64,000 bases of DNA from Boswellia sacra (lineage: Eukaryota; Streptophyta; Magnoliopsida; Sapindales; Burseraceae). Under the pieces are notes generated by a model. The model saw nothing but the letters and a program-made list of their open reading frames with translations, had not been told where the DNA came from and did no database searches. The position numbers and the translations under genes are program-made. The stretch lies in NCBI GenBank assembly GCA_013180625.2, contig SNVD02013979.1:124001-188000 (forward strand). The letters run 5' to 3'. Positions 1 through 10,792 of this stretch are shown here, piece after piece; within the stretch, counting starts at the first letter, position 1, and every line of letters starts with the position of its first letter.

Positions 1-1171
1 GTACTTTTTCTGCAAACCTTTTGTTAAACTTTACTTGACAATCACCAGAAACTTCTTTTCTACTTTAATTTGAAACAATCGCAAGACAATCAATTTCAAA
101 TAACCTGCAGAGAACTACAAAATAGTCAATTAAACATCTCAATCGACCAATTGCATACTATTAAGGAAACAAGTCCTAAAATCTTTTGCCATTCTTTTAT
201 CTTAATTAATTTTCCTTTTATTCCTAGAAAAGCAAACAAAAATGCCCGAAAGTTAATGAAAGATTAATTAACATACATAATACTATGTTAAAAACAAAAT
301 AATCAAAAGAAAAATACTAATCACCAGTAACTATTTCTACATATAATTGTAGCATTACTCGAAACAAAATTATTTTGACTTCTTCAACTATTGACAAAGT
401 AATTTAATCTCTAAATATAATATGAATTTTTATAATTTATTTTATTCTTTTACATTTGCTTTCTTATTATTTAACTCTGTAACACATATGTACCAATCTG
501 CACAAACAGTTTGTATATATATCTAATATAAATGGTATCAAAGTTCATTTATCTAGGCTTGATCAGGAGGATGCTCATAAGCCGGTCCGGTTATAGTGCA
601 AAGTCTTGATAAATGTATCATAGTTAATATTTGACTTATTGTGAAAAAGAGAGTTGGTTGTGGGAAGAATTTTATGATGAGCAATGAAAAAAATAATGGA
701 ATTTTTCCTTTATAACTAATACACAATCAAGAAACTAATGCTTGATTGGGTAGATAATACAATGATCGCCACAATTTCACAAAGATTAATTTCATACCTT
801 GTTTTTTTAGGTAATATGACAACAGAACCGCACTCACCACTTTTTTTTTTCTTTTTTGGATGAAACAATTGCCACACAGCTAATTTGAAACAATCTACAA
901 ATCAAATTACAAAATAGCCGATCATTAAGACATTACCAAAGTACTCCGATAGATTGATTTTTGTTACGTATACAAGTCCTTATATATTTTTTGTTCTTGA
1001 TCTTGTTCTATTTAATTTTCCTTAACCTTTCCACATAAAAGGTTTGTTGAAATCATGATATAAAGTCCATGAGGATTAACATATGCAATACTCTATCAAA
1101 CATCTGAAAGAAAAACAACACCAAAAGTAGAAAAAGGAAGTTCAAAGATAATAGGAATAAGATGTGAAATA
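1..1171. other. intergenic, no gene seen
   Basis: AT-rich sequence with no ORF longer than about 65 codons, no recognisable protein similarity and no RNA gene that I can identify. It ends at the tandem duplication beginning near 1172. Confidence 0.6.
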
Positions 1172-1559
1172 CAAGAATATATTATCTTCAAAATGCATAT
1201 CATTCTTTGACTTCAAATCTATGACAACCTATGATTTAGAATTTTTAACTCCAACATAATCTCATATTCATCAATTTTGACTTAATGTTAAAGAGAATGG
1301 GGAGATGAAAATTTGAGGTTGCCAATTGACACGTTTAAATCATTGATTGAGATAAAAGGAGTTGTCAAGAATATATTATCTTCAAAATGCATATCATTCT
1401 TTGACTTCAAATCTATGACAACCTACGATTTAGAATTTTTAACTCCAACATAATCTCATATTCATCAATTTTGACTTAATGTTAAAGAGAATGGGGAGAT
1501 GAAAATTTGAGTTTGCCAATTGAAACGTTTAAATCATTGATTGAGATAAAAGGAGTTGT
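1172..1559. repeat. two-copy 194-bp tandem duplication
   Basis: The segment beginning CAAGAATATATTATCTTC at 1172 is repeated almost unchanged from 1366. A third start (CAAGAAC at 1560) marks where the CA microsatellite takes over. The two copies differ at only a few sites, for example GAGGTTGCC against GAGTTTGCC and GACACG against GAAACG, so the duplication is recent. No coding content is visible. Confidence 0.9.
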
Positions 1560-1567
1560 CAAGAACG

Positions 1568-1589
1568 AACACACACACACATCCCACCA

Positions 1590-1620
<31 letters not shown>

Positions 1621-2013
1621 GTCCCCACACCACACCCACCCACACCCACACACCCACCCACACACGCACACACACACACATACACATACACGCACACGCA
1701 CACGCACGCACACACCCACACACACACCCACACACACACACACACACGCACCCACGCACCCACGCACGCACCCATGCACGCACACACACACACACATACA
1801 CACACGCACACACACACGCACACACCCACGCACACACCCACGCACACACACACACACACGCACCCACGCACGCACGCACGCATGCACACGTGCACCCACG
1901 CACAGACTCACACGCTCGCGCGCCCACACACACGCACGCGCATGCACACGCACGCGCGCTCACGTGCGCCCACACACACGCATGCACCCACACACACACG
2001 GGCGCCCACGCAC

Positions 2014-2042
<29 letters not shown>
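1568..2042. repeat. compound (CA)n / (CACG)n / poly-C microsatellite
   Basis: About 475 bp of CA-type repeats with CACG, CCCA and TACA variants. It contains an uninterrupted run of about 29 C (1590-1618) and ends in a pure CA run (about 2012-2041). All six frames are open for long distances and predict His/Thr or Cys/Val polymers. These are artefacts of the repeat, not genes. The purine strand has long G runs, so quadruplex or i-motif structure and assembly or length errors are both likely here. Confidence 0.95.
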
Positions 2043-2045
<3 letters not shown>

Positions 2046-3511
2046 AAATTCTCTTCCTTTCCTTTCATGTTTGGATATTTAATAGAAATTTGTTTGAAAT
2101 GAAAAAAGTTACAAGTTTAACATTTTGACAAAACATAAACAAAAAATGTCTTAAATGATATAGATAAAATGCATTATTTTAATCGATTTATATCAGATCT
2201 ACATATATATATTTTGAGTGCTCTCGTCTCATGAAACTCTTGCTGGATAAATATATTTAACAAAAAATTGAGAAAAGAGTCTACTGTGTACTAATTTCAA
2301 AACTTTTTTATTAATAACAGGTACAGATATATATTCGAGAAAACAAGAAGCTTCAAGAATTAATTATTATTGGGATAACTTAAAATTTCGCTTACTCTCT
2401 TTTGCAAGAAGAAAGCTTCAATATGTAGTACTGCTTAGAACTTCACTAGATCACAATGATAGCCAGAGAGTTTTATGAGACAGGCTGCAAATTAATAAAA
2501 ATGGCCAATCAATATGTTATGAATAAAGAATTAATGATAATACGAAATTTAACAATACTAACCAGAAGAAGCCGAAAAAAATGAAAAGAGAAAATCAATG
2601 TTTGACCTTATAAGCTTAAACTTTTGTATCAAAGTTAAATATATTTTGTTAACGTTGTGCATGAGGACGGATACTTATTTACGCTAATTATTATTATTGA
2701 CATCAATCTATAACAATTTATAGTTATCAGGTTCTAATTAATTAATTATCATCATATATCCAACGTGTAAAAAATTGTTTGCGTAACTTCTCCAGTTGAG
2801 AAATATCTTCAATCACTGAACAAAACTAGTCTTTGGGCAGGGACCTTTTCGAGTCTAAATCGACAAACAACACAATATCATCAGGTAGCATAGAGGATAA
2901 AAGAGTTTGGAAACGAGAAGCAAGTGGAAGTTGTTTCAGTGTTAGCTATAATTGTTGTAAAAGATTAAGTGAAGACAAGACAACCTTTCTGAAGAATTCA
3001 AGTAACGTGATTTGGAAGGAAGAGTACAGTTCCCTCAAAATTGAAGCTTTAGAAGTTATTTTACTGTTTCTATCGAATGAATTTTGTATATCTCTTTTGA
3101 AGTACTTTCTCTCTTTATTTCTTAAACTAAAATCTCTCATGCATATTAAAATTTAAAAAAAAATCCTAATATCTTTGTCTATCAATGATATTGATCTATT
3201 GTTCTGTCATTTAAGTAATTTCCTTTAAAAAAAGGATAATGGAAGATCACTTAAATTTCCTTAATTTGTTTTGCAAGTAGATAGCTGCAATGGTTTTTGA
3301 GAACTTTAGCAGATCACAAAGTTTTTAGACAAACTGCAAATGAACAATAACAAGGCAGTTGTTGAAGACATTAATTATGAATAAAAACCTCAATCTTTAT
3401 TGAGAGATAAGAAATTAAGTGGCTAGCTTTAAAAGATGAGAAGTGACTGATTGACTAACGAGAGAAAAAGAAAGTAAGAGATGAAAGATAACAGAAAAAA
3501 AGAAAGTATAC
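2043..3511. other. intergenic with a diverged internal duplication
   Basis: No gene supported. A 107-codon plus-strand ORF at 2833-3156 has no recognisable domain. Two segments (about 2379-2530 and 3248-3390) share an ordered set of words: CTTAAA, TTTTGCAAG, AGATCACAA, GACAAACTGCAAAT-like, TATGAATAAA. They look like an old dispersed duplication. This stretch lies downstream of the dead coiled-coil gene and may include decayed 3' exons of it. Confidence 0.5.
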
Positions 3512-4225
3512 TTCAAGGAGACCAGTATTTGCACCCATTATGCCACCTCCACTTGCATCTAGTTGGCTTCCATTGTTCTGTCCAAATTAAACTGCATCCT
3601 TAGAATTTTTCTGGTACACACGTGACTTATCAGTGAAATTTTCCATTCCTTTCCCTTGCATCAGCCAGCTCATGTTGAAGTTGTTGTATTGTATATATAT
3701 GGAGTCTCTCCATCTTGGCAAACTAAGATCAACAACCCAAGAAAAAAGTCAATACAAATAAAAGCAATATTGAAATCTAAGATCCAAGTCAGTGACATAA
3801 AATTCCAATATTCAGCCACAAAAAGTTTGTGGAACACAAATACATCATACCATATTGAAAATAAAGCAAGATAAAAACCAGTAACCCTAAATATGAAAAA
3901 AAAAAAAAAAGCATTATAATCAACCTGTCCCTGACAACCTAGCCAGAGCTGGTTAAATTGCTCTGTAAGTTCTTGCAGTTCTGCCTGTAATGACTAGTTT
4001 GTATTTGGTTGTAACTGTGTTAGCCCTAAGGCTACATGATAATTTTGATGATAACAATACACATTGATTATTGTGATTTACTAACATGTTTATTTATGTG
4101 CAAGAGTAAGATCATTGAAATAATTGTAAAATCAAGAAGAGGCTTATTAAAATGAAGTGTTGAAGCTAAGGAGAAGACTACATGTTAAAGGCACCAAAGT
4201 TTAAGAACAAGGATTGACTCAAGGA

Positions 4226-4990
4226 ATGTGACACATGAGCAATGTTCAATCAATTGGTCATATATATCTCTACAAATATCCAAATGACGTGATTCTTGAG
4301 CCTTTGGAAAGCTTACTCAATTTATAACATTTCATATGTTTTAACGAAATTCAAATTTCAAGTGCAAGGTTGTCCAAATCATCATGCAAATTGAAAGACA
4401 AATGGAAGTAGCTGACATGAGCACCGAATACTCCTTTGGACATATCTTGAGCTATAAAAATCAAAATGACTTGATTTTTATGGCATTGGAAAGAGGACTT
4501 AATGAGGCACATTTTATATGTTTTGAAGAAATTCAAATTTCAAATGGAAGGCTGACATAATTGACATGCAATTTGGTGGACTGACACAGAGAAGAAAAAT
4601 CAACTCACATGAGCACCAAATGGTGTTTTAGCTATATCTTAAGATAGAGATATCCAAATGCTTTGATTCTTAATTTTTTGGAAATCTTATTCAAATATAC
4701 AGATCTTTCATGTTTTGAAGAAATTCAAATTTCAAACGGAAGGCTGACAAAATTATCATTCAATTTTATGGACTGACACAAGAAAGAAAAATCAAGTCAC
4801 ATGAGCACCGAATGGTGTTTTGGCCATATCTTGAGCTAAAGATATCCAAATGACTTGATTCTTGATGCGTTGGAAAGATTATTCAAATGTACAAATCTTT
4901 TATGTTTTGCAGATTTTCAAATTTCAAACGGAACATTGACAAAAATGGAAGACAAAATTACAGTTTTTATGGTGGGCAGAAAATTTGGAG
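4226..4990. repeat. four tandem ~190-bp repeats inside the solo LTR
   Basis: Four diverged units begin near 4226, 4413, 4606 and 4798. Each starts with ACATGAGCA and continues with ATATC, ATCCAAATGA, TTGATTCTT, a TTGGAAAG word and AATTCAAATTTCAA. Spacing is about 187-193 bp. LTRs of this lineage often carry internal direct repeats; no coding function is indicated. Confidence 0.8.
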
Positions 4991-5221
4991 TTGGTGTCTT
5001 CACTTGATTAAGTTCATCTCATTTGCCTATAAAAGGAGCCATTCTCCCATGCATTCAACAAGTGCAAGAGAAGCATTTTATCAAGCAAAAAACAAGAGAA
5101 ATATCAAGTCTAGAGAGCTTTTATATTCTTTATCTACTCTTTGAAGAGAGTTATACTTTTGTTGTAAAAATTATCTTTGTTCTTGTATTGTGGTGAGAGT
5201 GAGATATTATTGTAAAGGATA

Positions 5222-5430
5222 ATAGTTATCCTTGAGAGAACTCTTGTTGTGTGTTATCAAGAGTTGAAGGAAGTTTCCTTGGTGAGGTTGTTCATCAAGA
5301 AGAACTCTTGGTGTGGTGTTATCAAGAGTTGAAGGAAGTTGCCTTGGTGAGGTTGTTCATCAAGAAGAACTCTTGGTGTGGTGTTATCAAGGGTTGAAGG
5401 AAAAAGTCTTGGTGAGGTTGTTCATCAAGT
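5222..5430. repeat. three tandem ~65-bp repeats inside the solo LTR
   Basis: The unit containing AGAACTCTTG, GTGTTATCAAGAGTTGAAGG and TTGGTGAGGTTGTTCATCAA occurs three times in a row, near 5237, 5300 and 5366, with few differences. It is a recent amplification within the LTR. Confidence 0.85.
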
Positions 5431-8256
5431 AAGTTGTAAAGATTTCTACAACTTAGTGGAAAGTCTAGCTCGTGGAGCTAGGAGCCCGTGGACGTAGGCA
5501 AGGTTTGTCGAACCACGTAAATTGAGTTTGCACTCTCTCTATCCCTATCTCTTTACATTAACTTGCACTCACTACAAGAAACTTGATCTTTTACAACATT
5601 GTTTTACAGCATTTTTTATAAAAACGTTGTACATGTCAAACCAGCCAACACTAACACCCACTGCCTACAGCGTGTGCCTAACAGAATGCTGTCTAAAATT
5701 AAATTAAAATATTTTTACAGCGTTTTTTAAGTGATGTGAAGTTTTTTAAAGTCTACAGCACCAAACGCTCCGTTTTGGGTTGGAAAATTAAATTAAAAAA
5801 AAAAAATTTTTTTCCTTTTCGCGGGCTACCTAAAAAATTACCGCCATATCTAATTTCAGTCTCTTGTATCCCTAATTTCACTCTCAATAATCCCGCTTAT
5901 CAGTTTCGGCTCTCAATCCCTAATCCTGCTCATCAGTTTCTGCTCTCAATCCCTTTCACTCAATCCTGCATGTGAAGCAATTGGGCAATCATAGGAAAAG
6001 AGAGATGATTGGGTGCTGTGTCTTACCTCCTACTGGAAAGAGAAAACAATTAGCTGATCAATTTTATTTATTGAGAACACAGGTAAGTAATTGCACTTTG
6101 TTTTTTCTTTTGCCTAAATTATTGTTTTCGAATTTATACTTCGAATCAAAATCGAAAGAACTTTTGTTGACTACTAAGATTCTTTTGTAAAATATTATGT
6201 AAATAGTTGCTAGAATAGATGTAAGGGGGATTTGGGGGTCGTGAGATGCGAAAGTGTTGAGGGAGGCTAAAGAGAGACAGAGCCAGAGAGCAAGAGAGAA
6301 AGCTAAGACAATTTTGCAAATGTTGAGAGAAAGAGAGGAGGAGGATGACATGGACTGGGAGGGTGTGTTGGAATCGGTTGGGTTCTGAACTGGCTTGAAT
6401 TTGTATGGTTCCAACTCAACTAATTTTTTAAAATTTTAATTCTTGATTCAGGTAATTTTTATAGCAGTAGGTGTAAGAGTGTAAGGAGTGGATGATTAAG
6501 GAATGAGTCAGACTCGGTGGTGGTGGTGGTTGAAGGTAGAGGAGCTACTATAGGTGGTGTTGCAAATGGGAAAGAATGAACTAAAAACAATTATACATAA
6601 AAAAGATAATTGTTTTAGTGTTCGATGTATTTTAATGTATTTCTCTGTGTTCAGTTAGATAGGCTAGCTATCTACGTGGCTGAACATAGAGACTTTTGTT
6701 TTATTTGAGTGTTTGAATTGAAGCTTTTTATTCCTAAAAGTTGTTAGCTGAATGTTTCTGGGTTACGAACTCTTAGTCATTTTGGCCACTTTTCATTTAT
6801 GTATGTTTTTATTTTTAATTGCTATGGATAATCACCAATTTTGGGTTTATTATTATTATTATTTTGTTGGAAAGCAATCAAAGATTACAGAAATTATGTT
6901 TTTGTTGTAAGCATGTGTGGATATTAATTCCACACTACAGCTGCCACCCGCATGCAGCCTATACCCATGTTTTGTCTAAAATTGACTATTTGCCTTGGAA
7001 ATATTATCAAGAAAGTTAAAATATTTCCTTAGCAAATTGTTTACTCGAGCCACATGATTTTGTCAGACAATTGTTCTATAAATAATAAAATTGGAATCCA
7101 TAAAATTTCAAGAATAATATAAACAATCAAAGTTTTTATGTCATTCTTGCCAGGTCGTCTACAATTGATGGCAAGTTGATTTTCGACTCATGTAGCTCCT
7201 AGTTACAAGTGGATTTGCTTTTATGAAGTGCTTATTCTTTTTAGCTACAGGGAAGTGGAAATTGGGAAGGTGAGTTTATTAATTAATTTATTTTCATTTA
7301 TGTTAGTAGATCTAATGTACTACAATTTGCTGCAGGAACAGGCTAACACTCTTTATGTTAATATCCTCCGCTGCCCTTTGCCTTTTTCACTTGGGCCATT
7401 TTGTTCTTTCTTGCTTTTGTACTGTAATTGTTTTTGTTTGTTTGCACTTGTATTGTTTCTATTTATGGGTGTTCTTATTATCTTTTTGCTAAGCCTAATA
7501 AATAAATTTCTGAGGGTGAAAGACAAGCGGACAATATGTACTCTTGCTATATATAGATTATAGCTCTTCAAATAACAGAATGAAAAATCTTAAGCAATGA
7601 AATCGTAAGTTGAATTAAATTAAATTAATTATTTGCAGTAGCATCTTATATATGTTGTAATATTCTCTTCTATATTCTGTGATTTCTTTATAACCCAACT
7701 TTTGTGTCCTTTTATTCAATGGTCAGATTACAAGCGAGGAAAAAACAATTTTTTTACCTAATTTTTTCTTTTATGTATATAATCATATCCTATGTTCTCT
7801 AACACTCTTTATGTTAATATCTTATTGTGTTAGCTATGACTTAATTTTATTTTCTTCTGAACTGTGAAATTCCTTTGAAAATTCTGTAATACACTAATAA
7901 ACTGACAAATGTAGACTAATAAACACTAATGAAGAGCCTATAACATCTGCTTGTAGGATTTAGGCATAGCTAGGAAAATCCTTCCTTTTTTCCTTTTTTT
8001 TAAACCCTTATATTATAATTTACTTGCTTCAAGTAGATTACTTGCAATCTGACATGCAAATATCAAAAAGCTATGTAAAGTCTAGAGATTAAAGGTTTAA
8101 ATACCTTTAGGGCCATCTACTCGGGATTTATACATCCCACAAGTTTCTTGGCTTTCTAGGCTATAGGTTTTAAAGTAGCTTCAGTTTAGAAGTTGGTGAT
8201 CAAGGGAAAAGTCAAGAGATTTCTGGTATAAAATAAAAATGAAGAGTAATTGTTGA

Positions 8257-8560
8257 TTAAGAGATCTGACCATCTGGTATGATCTTGAATTTTATAACAC
8301 TCACACACAAAAATCTTGACAGAATGCAGAAGTATAGAAATAGAAAAACAGAATTAGGAATATGTAGATTTAAGATAATGAGACTGATTGTATATCTAAT
8401 TGGCAGTGTTTCGAGAGCCTGCCTCTCTCCAAGAGATTTTCTCTCTTTCAAAAGTTGGTTAAGAATCTTCTCTACCCCTTCCCTCTCTTTCTTTATTCTA
8501 TTTATACTCTAACTAACTTCCCCAGCTCAGCTTAACAGCTCAACACAAAATAACAAAAAA
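8257..8560. other. unassigned interior of the CACTA element
   Basis: A stretch with opposing short ORFs and a pyrimidine-rich run followed by TTTATTCTATTTATACTCTAA, somewhat like LTR promoter sequence. I could not find matching ends or a target duplication, so no separate insertion is claimed. The surrounding interior (5800-10000) is likewise without recognisable coding sequence. Confidence 0.25.
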
Positions 8561-10025
8561 AAAACATAACAGAAAAATAAAGGTAACCGAAAAATAAAGG
8601 TAGTCCTTCTTTCTTGCTAACTTCCCAGCTTCACCAATTTCCCCCTGTTTCTTCCCTGCTTTACTGTCTGCTGTGTTTCCTCGCATATGTGAATCTAATG
8701 GGGGGTCTATCACCATCATGGTGATATATTATGTATTTCTTCTCTTGATTTTATAAGAAACCAATTGCCTGTTTTTCTTTTTTTCCTATTAATTTCATCA
8801 GATTTATTCTCTATCAGCGGCAGTATCCCATTGTATACTAACATTATGCAAGTTTTTCAGGTAATAATTTGCAGAATTCTATGGTTCCATCTGATTCTGT
8901 AGAAGCAACCCCCATCAAGACTAGAAGGCTTTTTGTAACTGGTAAGTTGTAAATTAAAATTCTGAACATCGCGTTATCACTTTCTCAAGTTTAGGGTTTG
9001 AGTAGCAAAGAAGCTTCTGGATGCTATCTCTTTTTACCCTTCAATCGATCACCAAGTAAGTTAGGTAGCTTCCTCGTGTTCCTTCAACCACCAATAAGAA
9101 TGTTTTACTCAAAGATGTTTTTTGCAAAGACAACACCAAACACATTCTAGGAGCTAGGGGACCCAAACGTACATAATATTATAGATTGAATCTTTTATAA
9201 AAGAAATATTTTTGGAAAGACAAAAGAGTGATCGTTTGTAAAGGGATATTGCATGTGAAAGGTACACTAGCCAGGAACATGAACATGGCTTCTGCTGTGA
9301 TCAGCAATAGAAGTTGCAGGGATCTTTCCTGTATTAGAAAGAAGCATGTTCAGCATGAACCACTTTTACTGTACCGCATGCTAAAAGAATGTGTTCATTT
9401 GAGTGCAGTGAAAGAATGTTTGATTTTGAAGAAAAAAATATAAAAAGGCAATTGATCAAGATGTGTGCTTCCCCTATGTCGTTGGAGTTTAATTCTTGCA
9501 ATTAAAATGTCAATTGTTGTCCATTATTATTGCATAACTTTATATAGGCAATCAGCACATGCCATCAGTAACTTCCTTATCATTCATTCTTCATAGATCA
9601 CATGAAAAAACCAAGTGACTATTAGTATTATTAATAGTATTATCATCATTTTAGGAGTACTTTCCTTCTTTCTGGTAGCTCTGTGTTTTGCTATAATTCA
9701 TTTTTCTTTGCAGCATTAGTAGCTTTTATGAGAAAATTTAGTCTAGAAAAACGGAACAAGATGGTAAAAAATAATGACAATCTAGAGGCTGCCTAAGTAG
9801 GGATCCTTTGATTCTTTGAAATTATTGCATCAAATTTACTTTCTGATTAGTCATTTAATGATTAAAACAAGACCTGTAATGTTATCAGACCACTATACAG
9901 CTTTGTTTTTTTTATATTTATCATTTACTGTGTTTATCTCTTTCAAGTGTCATTAAGTTTTGTTGTTACACTTTACTTCATTTTTCAGCTTGCCCAGGCT
10001 TTGATTGTTTACTGTCGACCAAGAT

Positions 10026-10223
10026 TTAGTTTACAAGCTTGACCAGGTATGAACCTTTAAGGAGTTTCTCTAAAATTTTCTGATCAATGATACTATCATC
10101 AATCACCAACACATGAAAATTACTTTGCTCCACTTGTTGTAACTGTAGTTGTAGCCGTTGTTGCCCTTTTTTTATTTTTGAGTTGCTCTTGCTGTAGTTG
10201 TTGTTGCTTTTGTTGTTTATCAA
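10026..10223 (-). pseudogene. response-regulator receiver fragment captured by CACTA
   Basis: The minus-strand frame contains FHVLVIDDSIIDQKILEKLL (about residues 36-55) followed by KGSY. This matches the first strand and helix of plant type-A-like response-regulator receiver domains, which read VLAVDDSLIDRKxIERLL, and the paired aspartates of the acidic pocket are present. The phospho-acceptor Asp and the rest of the receiver are absent. The frame stops soon after, about where the first intron of these genes falls. The preceding ~30 codons are Asn/Gln/Lys repeats from a TTG-type microsatellite and may not be native. Two-component receivers relay cytokinin-type phosphorelay, but this piece cannot. 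It lies wholly inside the CACTA element, so gene-fragment capture is the simplest reading. Confidence 0.6.
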
Positions 10224-10498
10224 AAGTTAATTGTTATTTTCTATGATTGCTTATTTCAAATTACCAAACAATTGCAATTGTTAAATGTCTGTCCATTTGG
10301 AATAGTTGAGTTGGTAAGAGGTAAATTTTGAACCAGGCCATAAGACATGAAGTACATAACTTCCATCTAAAACACAATGTCACTAGTAATAGCAGCCAAT
10401 CATGTAGTTAAACACAATGTCAATATAGATTATGTTTGTTTACAACACATGGGAAGTTGTATTATGACTAATTAAAGCTTCTTGTTGGATTGTAAAAG

Positions 10499-10792
10499 AT
10501 GGAAAAGACCAATGGTGGTGTATGTAGCTCTAATAACTTGGAGAATGCTCAATATAAATTGCTGGATTGGATGGGAACCCGTGTCATTGTAGGAGAAGGA
10601 AAAATTGCATCAATAGATCCACATTCATAGGTACATCATATGTTTCTTAGACCAGATTGTTGGAAAATTTGGGTGACTGTTGCACAAGTGGAGAATACAC
10701 CTTTACATCGTCATACATTTGAACTTCATGTCCTTGGTGATGCAACAGGAAGCACCATTGCTTGGCCAAAGAATCATGTTAAGTTAGACTAG
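10499..10792 (+). pseudogene. CACTA transposase-associated C-terminal domain relic
   Basis: A plus-strand frame of 98 codons with one internal TAG at 10628-10630. It shows KLLDWMGTRVIVGEGKIAS, then SxxxVHHMFLRPDCWKIWV, then LGDATGSTIAWP. The order 'KLLDW.G...VAEG...S.DP...VHH.PLG....VWV....' followed by 'A.G.TIAWP' is the small domain found near the C-terminus of many plant En/Spm (Ptta) transposase proteins. Its presence inside CACTA ends supports the element's identity. The stop codon and lack of the catalytic region make it non-functional. Confidence 0.65.

Noticed and set aside
1482..2128. Six long ORFs encoding His/Thr-, Cys/Val- or Pro-rich proteins
   Set aside because: They are translations of the CA/poly-C microsatellite in every frame, with no start context or non-repeat domain.
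1172..5430. CRISPR-like or phage-type arrays
   Set aside because: Repeats here are head-to-tail units without unique spacers, in plant nuclear DNA.
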